Source: Lachnospiraceae bacterium (GTDB lineage Bacteria; Bacillota; Clostridia; Lachnospirales; Lachnospiraceae). Taken from it: DNA of 7,237 nucleotides. Position 1 is the first letter of the stretch. Every line of letters begins with the position of its first letter. The DNA lies in assembly GCA_017477005.1 (NCBI GenBank), contig JAFUXY010000331.1, positions 1-7,237 on the forward strand. The letters are read 5' to 3'. Shown here piece after piece: positions 1 through 4,857 of this stretch. Made by a program: the position numbers and the translations under genes. A model generated the notes under the pieces. That model was given only the letters and a program-made list of their open reading frames with translations. It had not been told where the DNA came from and did no database searches.

Positions 1-130
1 AAGTATTCGGCGCGATATTGAGAACTTCCGCCGCCGACTCGCGCGATTTCAGCCTCCCATCCCACGCAGATGCGGAAATTCTTGCTTCGGAATACGGATT
101 TTCGAACCTTTTCCTGCCTTCACAATCCAT
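1..130 (-). CDS. Partial XRE-like helix-turn-helix protein, 5' end only
   Basis: The gene reads leftward from ATG at 130 and runs off the left edge, giving 43 codons. The start follows a GGAAGGGG Shine-Dalgarno about 8 bases upstream. The visible protein contains the stretch SEARISASAWDGRLKSRES followed by AAEVLNIAPNT. That pattern (a short lead, a helix, then 'AAEVL-IAPNT') looks like the first helices of phage Cro/XRE DNA-binding domains. It lies 21 bases after the stop of the HTH gene at 152-445 and is probably its operon partner under the same leftward promoter. Its place as second gene of the lytic-side operon suggests an early phage regulator. The DNA-binding call is inferred from sequence style, because the recognition helix and C-terminus are outside the window. 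A competing ATG at 138 in another frame hits a stop after 29 codons and is disfavoured. Confidence 0.6.
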   Translation of the reverse strand, partial: MDCEGRKRFENPYSEARISASAWDGRLKSRESAAEVLNIAPNT

Positions 131-151
131 TCACCCATCCCCTTCCATTTG

Positions 152-445
152 CTACACTTTTCTTACAGGGGCAAGGATCGGGGCTTCGACTCCCAGCGTC
201 TCAACGATCTTGGCAACGATTCCCTCGTCCCATTGTTTGCCGTTGATGATGCATGACATTTTATCCCGCATCACGCCTGCGGCTCTCGCAAGATCGTTGA
301 CTGTCATGTCGCGTTTTGCAAGCTCGACCTTCACGGACGTACACCATTCCTTTGATGCCGTGTTCGTTCGCTCCGGTCCGCCCTTCGTCCCTAGAACGCC
401 GTTGATCTTCTTAACGTCCTTGGACCACTGCGATAATTTGTTCAT
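152..445 (-). CDS. Small HTH regulator, Cro/antirepressor-like, first gene of leftward operon
   Basis: This is a 97-residue protein. I chose ATG 445 (MNKLSQWSK) because AGGAGG lies just upstream in the leader. The open frame continues to 646, but that stretch is promoter/operator DNA. Residues about 35-88 form a helix-turn-helix region: TSVKVELAKRDMTVNDLARA, then a turn and a second helix (GVMRDKMSCIING), then a helix ending in VETLGV. This resembles phage Cro/XRE folds. The first 34 residues are a charged extension. The gene diverges from the CI-like gene at 674, and the intergenic region carries several CGYANNTRCG palindromes, so mutual repression is likely. In Bacillota temperate phages the repressor is usually transcribed toward the integrase, and the opposite first gene is Cro or antirepressor. 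That is the basis for the assignment, and it is inference. Confidence 0.7.
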   Translation of the reverse strand: MNKLSQWSKDVKKINGVLGTKGGPERTNTASKEWCTSVKVELAKRDMTVNDLARAAGVMRDKMSCIINGKQWDEGIVAKIVETLGVEAPILAPVRKV

Positions 446-500
446 GCTGCTCGTTCCTCCTTTCTCGCATTTGCGGTTTATTTTTTCGCAAGTGCGTGGT

Positions 501-529
501 ATAATAGCAGTAAATCGCTTTACGCCTAC
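501..529 (-). promoter_or_regulatory. Predicted leftward promoter for the HTH operon (weak -35)
   Basis: Reading leftward, a TATTAT -10 box lies at 506-501, followed by ACC. No good -35 hexamer is seen 17 bases upstream, which is common for activated or regulated phage promoters. The palindrome at 529-538 covers the -35 zone and the one at 487-496 covers the start-site zone, so a bound repressor would block it. Confidence 0.4.
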
Positions 530-569
530 GCACTTACGATGAAGTATTGTATACCGGATTTGGGAACCC

Positions 570-598
570 TTGATATAGAGTAATTTCATATTTATATT
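570..598 (+). promoter_or_regulatory. Predicted rightward promoter for the CI-like gene
   Basis: TTGATA at 570-575 and TATATT at 593-598 are separated by 17 bases, each one or two changes from the sigma-70/A consensus. The palindrome CGTATTTACG at 605-614 lies at the expected start site, so autoregulation is plausible. The leader to the gene at 674 is about 65 bases and AT-rich. Confidence 0.55.
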
Positions 599-673
599 AT
601 ACTTCGTATTTACGTATTTATAAAGAGTTTTCTTCGCATTCAACAAATTGTTTTTACAGAAAAGGAGTCAAAA

Positions 674-1039
674 ATGGAAATAATAGACCGCATCTCCGAA
701 CTATTGTTGCAGAAAGGAAAGAGCGCATACGAGCTGTGCAAGATCCTTGACATCAGCCAGTCAACTATGTCGACCTGGCGAACCAGGCGCAAGAATCCGC
801 CCGCCGAATACATGGAAACGATCGCCAGCTACCTCGGGGTCTCGCTCGACTACCTCATGACCGGCCGCGAGGCGCCGCAGTACAAGTACACGACGGAAGA
901 CGAGGACGACCTTTTGGAGCTTTTTCGCTCCCTTCCGGACAAAAGGAAATACATGTTCATCGGCGAGCTGAAGGAGGCCGCGCGCGTCCACGCGGAATCC
1001 GTCAAGCACACGGACGGAGAAAAAAGATTATTGGTGTAA
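674..1039 (+). CDS. CI-like HTH transcriptional repressor of the element
   Basis: This 121-residue protein has a clear Shine-Dalgarno (AAAAGGAG) before ATG 674. Residues 5-62 form an HTH_3/XRE domain. The motif SAYELCKILDISQSTMSTWR (17-36) contains the turn and recognition helix, and the domain ends with the family's characteristic LGVSLDYLMTG. Residues 70-105 are acidic then basic (EDEDDLLELFRSLPDKRK) and resemble the short C-terminal tails of Bacillota phage repressors. There is no peptidase domain, so induction would not go through RecA-driven self-cleavage. It is transcribed toward the integrase and away from two HTH genes, the usual position of the lysogeny repressor. It probably binds the palindromes in 466-614. 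The DNA-binding call is strong and the repressor role is inferred from position. Confidence 0.8.
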   Translation: MEIIDRISELLLQKGKSAYELCKILDISQSTMSTWRTRRKNPPAEYMETIASYLGVSLDYLMTGREAPQYKYTTEDEDDLLELFRSLPDKRKYMFIGELKEAARVHAESVKHTDGEKRLLV

Positions 1040-1088
1040 CATACTTCTGCCTGTTCAGTCGTTTTTTCTAGAAGAGGAGGACCAAAAC

Positions 1089-1391
1089 ATGACCCATCCG
1101 AAAACCTATTTCAAGCTCGCGCGGAGCGAGGAAAAATCAGACAATGCCTCCGCCGCCCTGATCCATTATCTTTCCTCGTTCTGCGCACACTACAACCAAT
1201 GCGGCGGCCGCCCTACCGCAACCGTCTCAAAGATACGGAAAATTCAAGCTGCCATTGGCCTTTCCGACAGGAGCCTCTGCGAAATGGCACGGTCATACGG
1301 GCCTCTGTCCGACGAGGAATGCCAGCAGCTTTTGTACTTCGCCATCAACGGCTACGTCGGCGGGATGCATGCCGTCTTGAGCGATGGCTGA
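1089..1391 (+). CDS. Unknown 100-residue protein of the lysogeny module
   Basis: I do not recognise a family. ATG 1089 follows AGAGGAGG at a spacing of about 8 bases, one of the best ribosome sites in the window. The protein appears soluble and mostly helical, with no signal peptide or membrane segment. It has a run CGGRPTATVSKIRKIQAAIG near residues 38-57 and an acidic-helical C-terminus (LSDEECQQLLYFAINGYVGG). Two cysteines lie in the central part (CAHYNQC) but do not form a complete metal site. It sits 49 bases after the repressor-like gene, same strand, and its end overlaps the next reading frame by 8 bases, suggesting one operon. No function is assigned. It may be a phage-specific accessory gene. 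Confidence 0.6.
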   Translation: MTHPKTYFKLARSEEKSDNASAALIHYLSSFCAHYNQCGGRPTATVSKIRKIQAAIGLSDRSLCEMARSYGPLSDEECQQLLYFAINGYVGGMHAVLSDG

Positions 1392-1550
1392 CTTTCCTGA
1401 ACGACTCGCCCTCTGCATGGGAGAGCTGGGAATCTCGGCCGCAGCGACGAGCCGGAAGACAAGAAACTCATAGAGACGTACTCCGTCGCATCCAGCGATG
1501 ACAAGCGCGTCATTTGGACGCTGCTTGAACGATATGGAGGTGGAAAATGA
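1384..1550 (+). pseudogene. Frameshifted small gene remnant between accessory genes
   Basis: An ATG at 1384 overlaps the previous gene's stop and begins MADFPERLALCMGELGIS, which looks like the first helix of an XRE protein, but that frame stops at 1471-1473. From about 1458 the frame used by 1548-1550 reads DEPEDKKLIETYSVAS and then SDDKRVIWTLLERYGGGK. That is the kind of 'DKK-I-Y--AS-DDK--I---L--Y' tail often found at the end of small HTH regulators. Joining the two frames by a one-base shift near 1455-1462 gives about 55 residues with no recognition helix. I interpret it as a small HTH gene with an internal deletion and a frameshift. The stop TGA overlaps the next start in the coupled ATGA arrangement (1547-1550), which supports the downstream frame having once been translated. 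Confidence 0.5.
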
Positions 1551-2116
1551 AGATACTGACCGGGCGTGAGGAATTCACGCAAAACGGAAAAAGCACCGGG
1601 TACACGGTCTCCGACTTCTGGTCGTGGGGCTATTCCGAATTATTGAACAACACGCTGCGAGGAGTGCTGGCAGAATTTCTCGTTTATGCGTCTCTGAACC
1701 ACCCCCGAGAGGGCGAAATGAGGGACAACTGGCAGTCCTACGACGTGATGAGCCCAACCGGCCGCCGCATAGAGGTAAAGTCTGCCGCTTACCTCCAAAT
1801 TTGGACGGACGAAGACCATTACTCGCAGATGATCTTTGACATCGCCCCGAAGCTGCCGTGGGGTCGTGAGCACGGAATGGGGTCGGTCAAAAACAGGAAC
1901 TGCGACCTGTATGTCTTCTGCGTCTACACGGCCCTGTCTCGGGAACAATCCATCCTCGACCTTGACTTGTGGGGCTTTTACGTGCTTGCCACGTTCGTCC
2001 TCGACCGAGAGATACCGAAACAGAAGAGCATTTCCCTGTCGTCGCTTCTGCGATTCCATCCGGTCAAAACGAACTTTTCAAAATTAGGGGAAACGATTGA
2101 AAGCATAGAACTGTAG
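1547..2116 (+). CDS. PD-(D/E)XK-type nuclease-like protein, phage accessory
   Basis: This 189-residue protein starts at ATG 1547 behind GGAGGTG. Residues 39-84 carry the layout of the restriction-endonuclease-like fold: a helix with E43 (RGVLAEFLVY), then D66 in WQSYDVMSP, then E76-V-K78 in RRIEVKSAAYLQ, with Q84 one turn later. D66, E76 and K78 are the expected metal-binding and catalytic positions. The second half (RNCDLYVFCVY near 118-127, then WGFYVLATFVLD and QKSISLSSL) is typical of small phage and island proteins of this type whose target is unknown. The sequence shows no DNA-recognition or methylase partner. It lies between the repressor and the integrase, where temperate phages often keep host-protection genes, so a role against competing DNA is plausible but unproven. 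A degraded copy of codons about 52-84 is found at 4858-4954. Confidence 0.7.
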   Translation: MKILTGREEFTQNGKSTGYTVSDFWSWGYSELLNNTLRGVLAEFLVYASLNHPREGEMRDNWQSYDVMSPTGRRIEVKSAAYLQIWTDEDHYSQMIFDIAPKLPWGREHGMGSVKNRNCDLYVFCVYTALSREQSILDLDLWGFYVLATFVLDREIPKQKSISLSSLLRFHPVKTNFSKLGETIESIEL

Positions 2117-2130
2117 TAGAGGAAGAAACC

Positions 2131-2943
2131 ATGAAATTACCAAACGGATACGGCAGCGTCACCAAGATGTCCGGGAGCCGCAGGAAACCATACATCGTCC
2201 GCAAGACGCTCGGATGGGTTTATGACGAGGCGGCGGATCGGAGCGGCAAAACACCATCATCATCGACTACGCCAAGACGAAAATAGAAGGGCTGCAAATG
2301 CTGGCCGAATACAACCAGCACCCTTACGACGTGGACCGGACAAAGACCTCCTTCGCCGCCCTGTGGGAAGAATTCGTCGATCACAAATTCAAAGACAACC
2401 GCAAATCGCACACCTTCCGAACCCACCAGAGCGCCTTCCACAACTGCTCCTCGCTTCACGACCGGAAGTTTGTCGAGCTGCGACAACCCCGACACGCAGA
2501 TCTCCTTATGATGATTTACTCGTCGTTCCGCATCGGAGATCTTTGCGTCGCGGACATCGACATCGAGAATGGGATGCTGAACGGCGGCGAAAAGACGATT
2601 GCCAGCCGAAAAAGAAGGGCTCCCCCATCCACGAGGCCACCCTTGAATTTGGGAAGAAATTCGACCAAGCCTCCTTCGACCCGGACAAATGGCGCAGCAG
2701 CAGGTTCTACCGGCTGACCGACCGCCTCGGCTGCATTTACGACTTAGAGAGAGCCGGAAGCACACGCCCCATGACTGCCGCCACACCTTCTCGTGGCTTG
2801 CCGATAAGTACAAGATGGACGAAACCTGCAAGCACCTTCTCATGGGACACAAGCTGAAGGGCGACACGGAGCAGACCGTCTATCGGCACAGGACGACGGA
2901 CGAGCTTCGGGACGCTTTAAGGCTCATCCCCGCCCCTATCTGA
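2131..2943 (+). pseudogene. int: Broken tyrosine-recombinase integrase
   Basis: The start MKLPNGYGSVTKMSGSRRK at 2131 is the N-terminal arm-binding segment of Bacillota phage and ICE integrases. The reading frame then changes three times. Frame one runs to about 2245. A second frame gives TIIIDYAKTKIEGLQML, AEYNQHPYDV and the core LLMMIYSSFRIGDL (the arginine of box I) up to about 2597. A third frame gives KKGSPIHEATLEFGKKF to about 2740. The original frame returns with HDCRHTF (box II His/Arg), LLMGH and the nucleophile tyrosine in QTVYRHRTTDELRDAL, ending at 2943. About 100 residues between the N-terminal and catalytic domains are missing compared with the usual 360-400. All catalytic motifs survive, but no single product can be made. 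Transcription points toward the tRNA at 5226-5298. Confidence 0.85.
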
Positions 2944-3059
2944 CAAAAATAATAAAAGACGGTGCTTCGAGTCCATTCCCGAAACGCCATCTTCTTGTCC
3001 TGACCACTCCAATACAGGTAATCATCCCAAGCATCTTCCGTAAAATGGATCCTACCCAT
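2880..3059 (-). pseudogene. Truncated YoeB-like toxin gene
   Basis: The frame starts at ATG 3059 inside the antitoxin's last codons (8-base overlap, the usual antitoxin-toxin coupling). The first 22 residues contain GRIHFTEDAWDDYLYWSGQDKK, matching the opening of YoeB/RelE-fold ribosome-dependent mRNA interferases (FTxxAWxDYLYW-xxDKK). After about 2993 the homology stops and the frame runs on as MAFREWTRSTVFYY, then into the antisense of the integrase tail, ending at 2880. The catalytic part (the region with the family's essential Glu, Arg, His and Tyr) is absent, so it should be inactive. YoeB toxins are about 85 residues and this frame gives 59, only 22 of them authentic. The deletion may have removed the DNA between the toxin and the integrase end. 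Confidence 0.65.
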
Positions 3060-3255
3060 TTGCCATTTCCTCCAGCTCTTCCATCGTTTTCACAACCACC
3101 TGACCATTCTTTGACTGCTCCAGCGAATGATCGATCTTATGGAGAAACTGCAATTTTTCCCATGCTTCCATCAAACGATTGTACTTTTCCTTTGGAAGCA
3201 AAACCATGTCTCCAGGGATGATTGCCGTATCGTCTTTCTTTACCGTCATAGTCAT
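3052..3255 (-). CDS. Phd/YefM-like antitoxin, orphaned
   Basis: This is a 67-residue protein. I chose ATG 3255 (MTMTVKKDDTAIIPGD) because AAGGAGG is 10 bases upstream. A GTG at 3264 lies too close to that site. The middle LLPKEKYNRLMEAWEKLQFL and the C-terminal tail NGQVVVKTMEELEEMANG match the toxin-wrapping part of Phd/YefM-type antitoxins. The N-terminal half is shorter than the usual YefM DNA-binding domain, so this may be a related short type. The last codons overlap the start of a truncated YoeB-like toxin. With its toxin broken, the gene could be a relic or could protect against related toxins. The leader shows an extended -10 box. Its first codons are repeated in decayed form at 5028-5057. 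Confidence 0.7.
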   Translation of the reverse strand: MTMTVKKDDTAIIPGDMVLLPKEKYNRLMEAWEKLQFLHKIDHSLEQSKNGQVVVKTMEELEEMANG

Positions 3256-3297
3256 AACCGTCACTCCTCCTTCCGGAACTTTATTCTCTGGGCATGA

Positions 3298-3306
3298 ATT
3301 ATATCA
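3298..3306 (-). promoter_or_regulatory. Extended -10 promoter of the antitoxin gene
   Basis: Read leftward, TGATATAAT forms an extended -10 element (TGnTATAAT) with its hexamer at 3303-3298. The -35 zone (TTGTGC at a 17-base spacing) is weak, as expected for an extended -10 promoter. It lies 43 bases before ATG 3255. Confidence 0.5.
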
Positions 3307-3378
3307 TATCCTCCGATGCTGCACAAAGTGGAAAGCCTTAATCTCAACATAAATGCAATGTTCTCTACGGCTTTGTTT

Positions 3379-3490
3379 CGCACTGCATACCACGTTCCAT
3401 ACGCGCTGCAAATTTGCTACATACTCGCTGTATACTCATGACGACTGACGGCATCTCAGGACGTTTCACGACGTTTCCCAAGATGCCGCC
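3379..3490 (+). repeat. Parent copy of a repeated non-coding segment (pairs with 5077-5154)
   Basis: This stretch between the antitoxin promoter and the small ORFs recurs at 5077-5154, where 31 bases are missing between two ATAC tetramers. The shared core is CATACTCATGACG extended on the right by GACTGACGGCATCTCAGGA. Here the segment ends in a perfect 8-bp inverted repeat, CGGCATCT (3449-3456) with AGATGCCG (3480-3487). No convincing coding frame was found. It may be a decayed gene or the flank of an attachment site. Confidence 0.65.
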
Positions 3491-3513
3491 AACACGTTGA
3501 TTTATGAGAGATT

Positions 3514-3600
3514 TTAGGTATATTCAGTCTTCTTGTCCGCATCCAATCCAACCTTCCCAAAAAATTTCCACACCTCTAAATATACCTTTTGTCTCTCCAT
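3514..3600 (-). pseudogene. Short fragment of a phage-associated small protein
   Basis: A 28-codon frame starts at ATG 3600 with AAGGGAG 8 bases upstream. It begins MERQKVYLEVWKFFGKVG, an opening (VYxEVWxFF) that I associate with small phage and island proteins of about 60 residues in Bacillota. The match ends after about 15 residues and the frame stops at 3514. This looks like a gene truncated by the rearrangements seen throughout 2900-5150. The function of the intact family is not known to me. Confidence 0.35.
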
Positions 3601-3686
3601 GATGTCAACTCCCTTCCTGCACCATCGTTCCCGCACACAGGGGGGCAGGTCGCCCGGCTCCCATGCAAAATCACATTGTAAATCAT
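3576..3686 (-). CDS. Possible 36-residue small protein behind a terminator hairpin
   Basis: ATG 3686 is preceded by AAGGAGG at a short spacing of 4 bases. The frame runs 36 codons (MIYNVILHGSRATCPPVCGN...) and overlaps the fragment at 3514-3600 by 25 bases in another frame. It contains CPPVC but no recognisable domain. Another frame over the same DNA reads AWEPGDLPPCVRERW, which looks more protein-like, so one base may have been lost or gained near the start. On the leftward strand an intrinsic-terminator hairpin (3743-3707) sits just before the ribosome site. Either a small real gene under attenuation or a decayed one. Confidence 0.3.
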   Translation of the reverse strand: MIYNVILHGSRATCPPVCGNDGAGRELTSWRDKRYI

Positions 3687-3706
3687 TGCTCCTCCTTTTT
3701 TGCGAT

Positions 3707-3743
3707 AAAAAACCACTCTCCATATTGGGGAAAGTGGTTTTTA
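3707..3743 (-). terminator. Intrinsic terminator, usable in both directions
   Basis: A 10-bp arm AAAAACCACT (3708-3717) pairs with AGTGGTTTTT (3733-3742), with partial pairing inside and an ATATT loop. The flanking A and T runs allow termination on either strand. Reading leftward, it stands just upstream of the ribosome site of the small ORF at 3686, the position of an attenuator. Confidence 0.75.
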
Positions 3744-3807
3744 GAATCATTGGTTTAAGAATGTCGATTATGGAAACACTGATTTAATCATATTTCCTCA
3801 AAAACCT

Positions 3808-3896
3808 GCGACACGAAGTTAGTCCAATAGGACACACAAATCGCATAGGTATGCCCCTGCGGGACTAGCTTCGCGTCGCATTCGTGCTGCGATTTG
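3808..3896. other. Interleaved inverted repeats with pseudoknot topology, function unknown
   Basis: Arm A (3808-3825, GCGACACGAAGTTAGTCC) is complementary to arm A' (3862-3879, GGACTAGCTTCGCGTCGC) at 16 of 18 positions, and one of the two exceptions is a G-U wobble. A second perfect 9-bp pair, CAAATCGCA (3837-3845) and TGCGATTTG (3888-3896), is interleaved with it in the order A-B-A'-B', as in a pseudoknot. A small hairpin GCATA-GG-TATGC (3843-3854) competes for part of arm B. It lies between two terminators, in a gap of about 240 bases with no credible gene. It could be a structured RNA, a leader regulator for the leftward ORF at 3686, or a protein-binding/recombination site. Confidence 0.6.
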
Positions 3897-3899
3897 GCG

Positions 3900-3926
3900 C
3901 AAAAGAAACGCTTTAATCAGCGTTTC
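3900..3926 (-). terminator. Intrinsic terminator of the dCTP-deaminase-like gene
   Basis: A perfect 8-bp stem, GAAACGCT (3905-3912) and AGCGTTTC (3919-3926), has a 6-base loop and begins next to the leftward gene's stop codon. On the leftward strand the stem is followed by TTTT. The T run is short, so read-through into 3896-3808 is possible. Confidence 0.65.
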
Positions 3927-3927
3927 C

Positions 3928-4698
3928 TTATATAAATTGCATTATTGCAGCCGCCAGAAAAGCGATCACGCAAGCTATCCATACTCTGTGCGAATAGCTC
4001 TTCCCTGGTAAAACAGAGTTTATTGCAGCAATCAGAAATCCTATGGCGCCTACGGTGGTTAAGTCCAAAGATATCAGATCTCTCATATCCAAGCTAGCGT
4101 TTTGCAAGTTAATATTGATTATGCTGAATATTCCCACAAAAACCGCCATTATAGCCAGCACGTTTCCGTAAATATTCTTTTCTATCTCTTTCACTTGCTC
4201 GACCTTCTCTTCGATATTTGTTATATCCTCGGACAGCATTGACGAATAGGATGCCATTCCACTAAAGTCAAACTCCCTTTGGAATGCGCCATCATACGGA
4301 TTTGAAACATCCCCATCAAGCTCTCCAAACAGCACCGACGCAATCCCTTTTTGATTGTCAAGAACAATGCTATTCTTTGAATTATTTGTTATTCGAAAGA
4401 ATATTTTCGTATGATGCCCAGGGTAATAAATAGGTGCTTCCAAGCTAAGCCCCTGCCTGATTCGGCTGTTTCTAAGAGTTACATAAATAATTACGTTGGA
4501 CGGTATCTTAAAAGATTCCTCCGACTTAACAAAGACAGACTCTCCGGGCTTTAACTCTATTATTTTAGATTCATTGCCAGGTTCTGATGCGAATGTGTCC
4601 GTTTTCAAATCGTATGCTATGCTCGTTACAGCTTTCCTCGAGAACGGTTCTATAAAATTCGGCCCTCTTTCTTCGATTATTCTGTCACACCAAACCAT
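3928..4698 (-). CDS. dCTP deaminase-like domain fused to coiled coil and three membrane helices
   Basis: This is a 256-residue protein. ATG 4698 was chosen because GGGAGGGA lies 5-6 bases upstream and because MVWCDRIIEE aligns with the start of dCTP deaminases. Residues 1-130 follow that fold: FIEPF, SIAYDL (family SYDL), LKPGESVFVKSEE, then LRNSRIRQGLSLEAP (family RSSLARLGL, triphosphate contacts) and KIFFRITNNSKN. The family's catalytic glutamate (LEFYN) aligns with R102, and the aspartate of the IDPG motif with a tyrosine. The deaminase reaction is therefore unlikely, while nucleotide binding may remain. Residues 155-177 form a charged coiled coil (DITNIEEKVEQVKEIEKN). Membrane spans follow at about 179-198, 213-230 and 239-255, so the domain should be cytoplasmic. 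The gene is AT-richer than the phage genes at 674-2943 and lies alone between two decayed element ends. A nucleotide-sensing membrane effector, perhaps for phage defence, is my inference. Confidence 0.75.
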   Translation of the reverse strand: MVWCDRIIEERGPNFIEPFSRKAVTSIAYDLKTDTFASEPGNESKIIELKPGESVFVKSEESFKIPSNVIIYVTLRNSRIRQGLSLEAPIYYPGHHTKIFFRITNNSKNSIVLDNQKGIASVLFGELDGDVSNPYDGAFQREFDFSGMASYSSMLSEDITNIEEKVEQVKEIEKNIYGNVLAIMAVFVGIFSIININLQNASLDMRDLISLDLTTVGAIGFLIAAINSVLPGKSYSHRVWIACVIAFLAAAIMQFI

Positions 4699-4731
4699 GC
4701 TTGTCCCTCCCAATATTATGTAAACATGGTC

Positions 4732-4740
4732 ATTATATCA
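4732..4740 (-). promoter_or_regulatory. Extended -10 promoter of the dCTP-deaminase-like gene
   Basis: TGATATAAT read leftward gives an extended -10 with its hexamer at 4737-4732, 33 bases before ATG 4698. The -35 region is poor (GCACAA at a 17-base spacing). The same nine bases serve the antitoxin promoter at 3306-3298. Confidence 0.55.
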
Positions 4741-4857
4741 CAAAATGTTGATATTTGTGCATTTCATCAGACTTTTTTCACTTTCCTCAATCTTCAGCCT
4801 CGCGGCCTCTTAAAAGAGGTGCATCTTTTTATCCACTCATCCTGCTGCTTTAACCCA

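Larger units (their letters stand above)
466..614. promoter_or_regulatory. Operator array of phased CGYANNTRCG palindromes between divergent regulators
   Basis: Four 10-bp sites of one pattern are visible: CGCATTTGCG (466-475), CGCAAGTGCG (487-496), CGCACTTACG (529-538) and CGTATTTACG (605-614). The first, second and fourth are perfect CGYA/TRCG dyads. The third has unlike half-sites that still match the pattern. The first two centres are 21 bp apart and the next is 42 bp away, close to two and four helical turns. A further dyad, GTAAA-TCGC-TTTAC, sits at 510-523. The sites overlap or flank both predicted promoters, as expected for a phage-type repressor/Cro switch. The likely binders are the proteins at 152-445 and 674-1039. 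Binding is inferred. Confidence 0.6.

Noticed and set aside
18..542. Rightward open frame over the two leftward regulators
   Set aside because: Antisense to recognisable HTH genes and continuing through the operator region; no ribosome site.
2220..2867. Leftward 215-codon frame
   Set aside because: Antisense of the broken integrase, whose catalytic motifs are clear on the other strand.
2961..2990. TTCGAGTCC stretch resembling a tRNA T-loop, considered as an attachment-site remnant
   Set aside because: The flanking bases do not pair as a T stem and do not match the tRNA-Ala 3' end at 5226-5250, so no attachment repeat is claimed.
3686..3896. Type III toxin-antitoxin layout (structured RNA, terminator, ORF)
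   Set aside because: There are no tandem RNA repeats and the downstream ORF is only 36 codons, far too short for a ToxN-like endoribonuclease.
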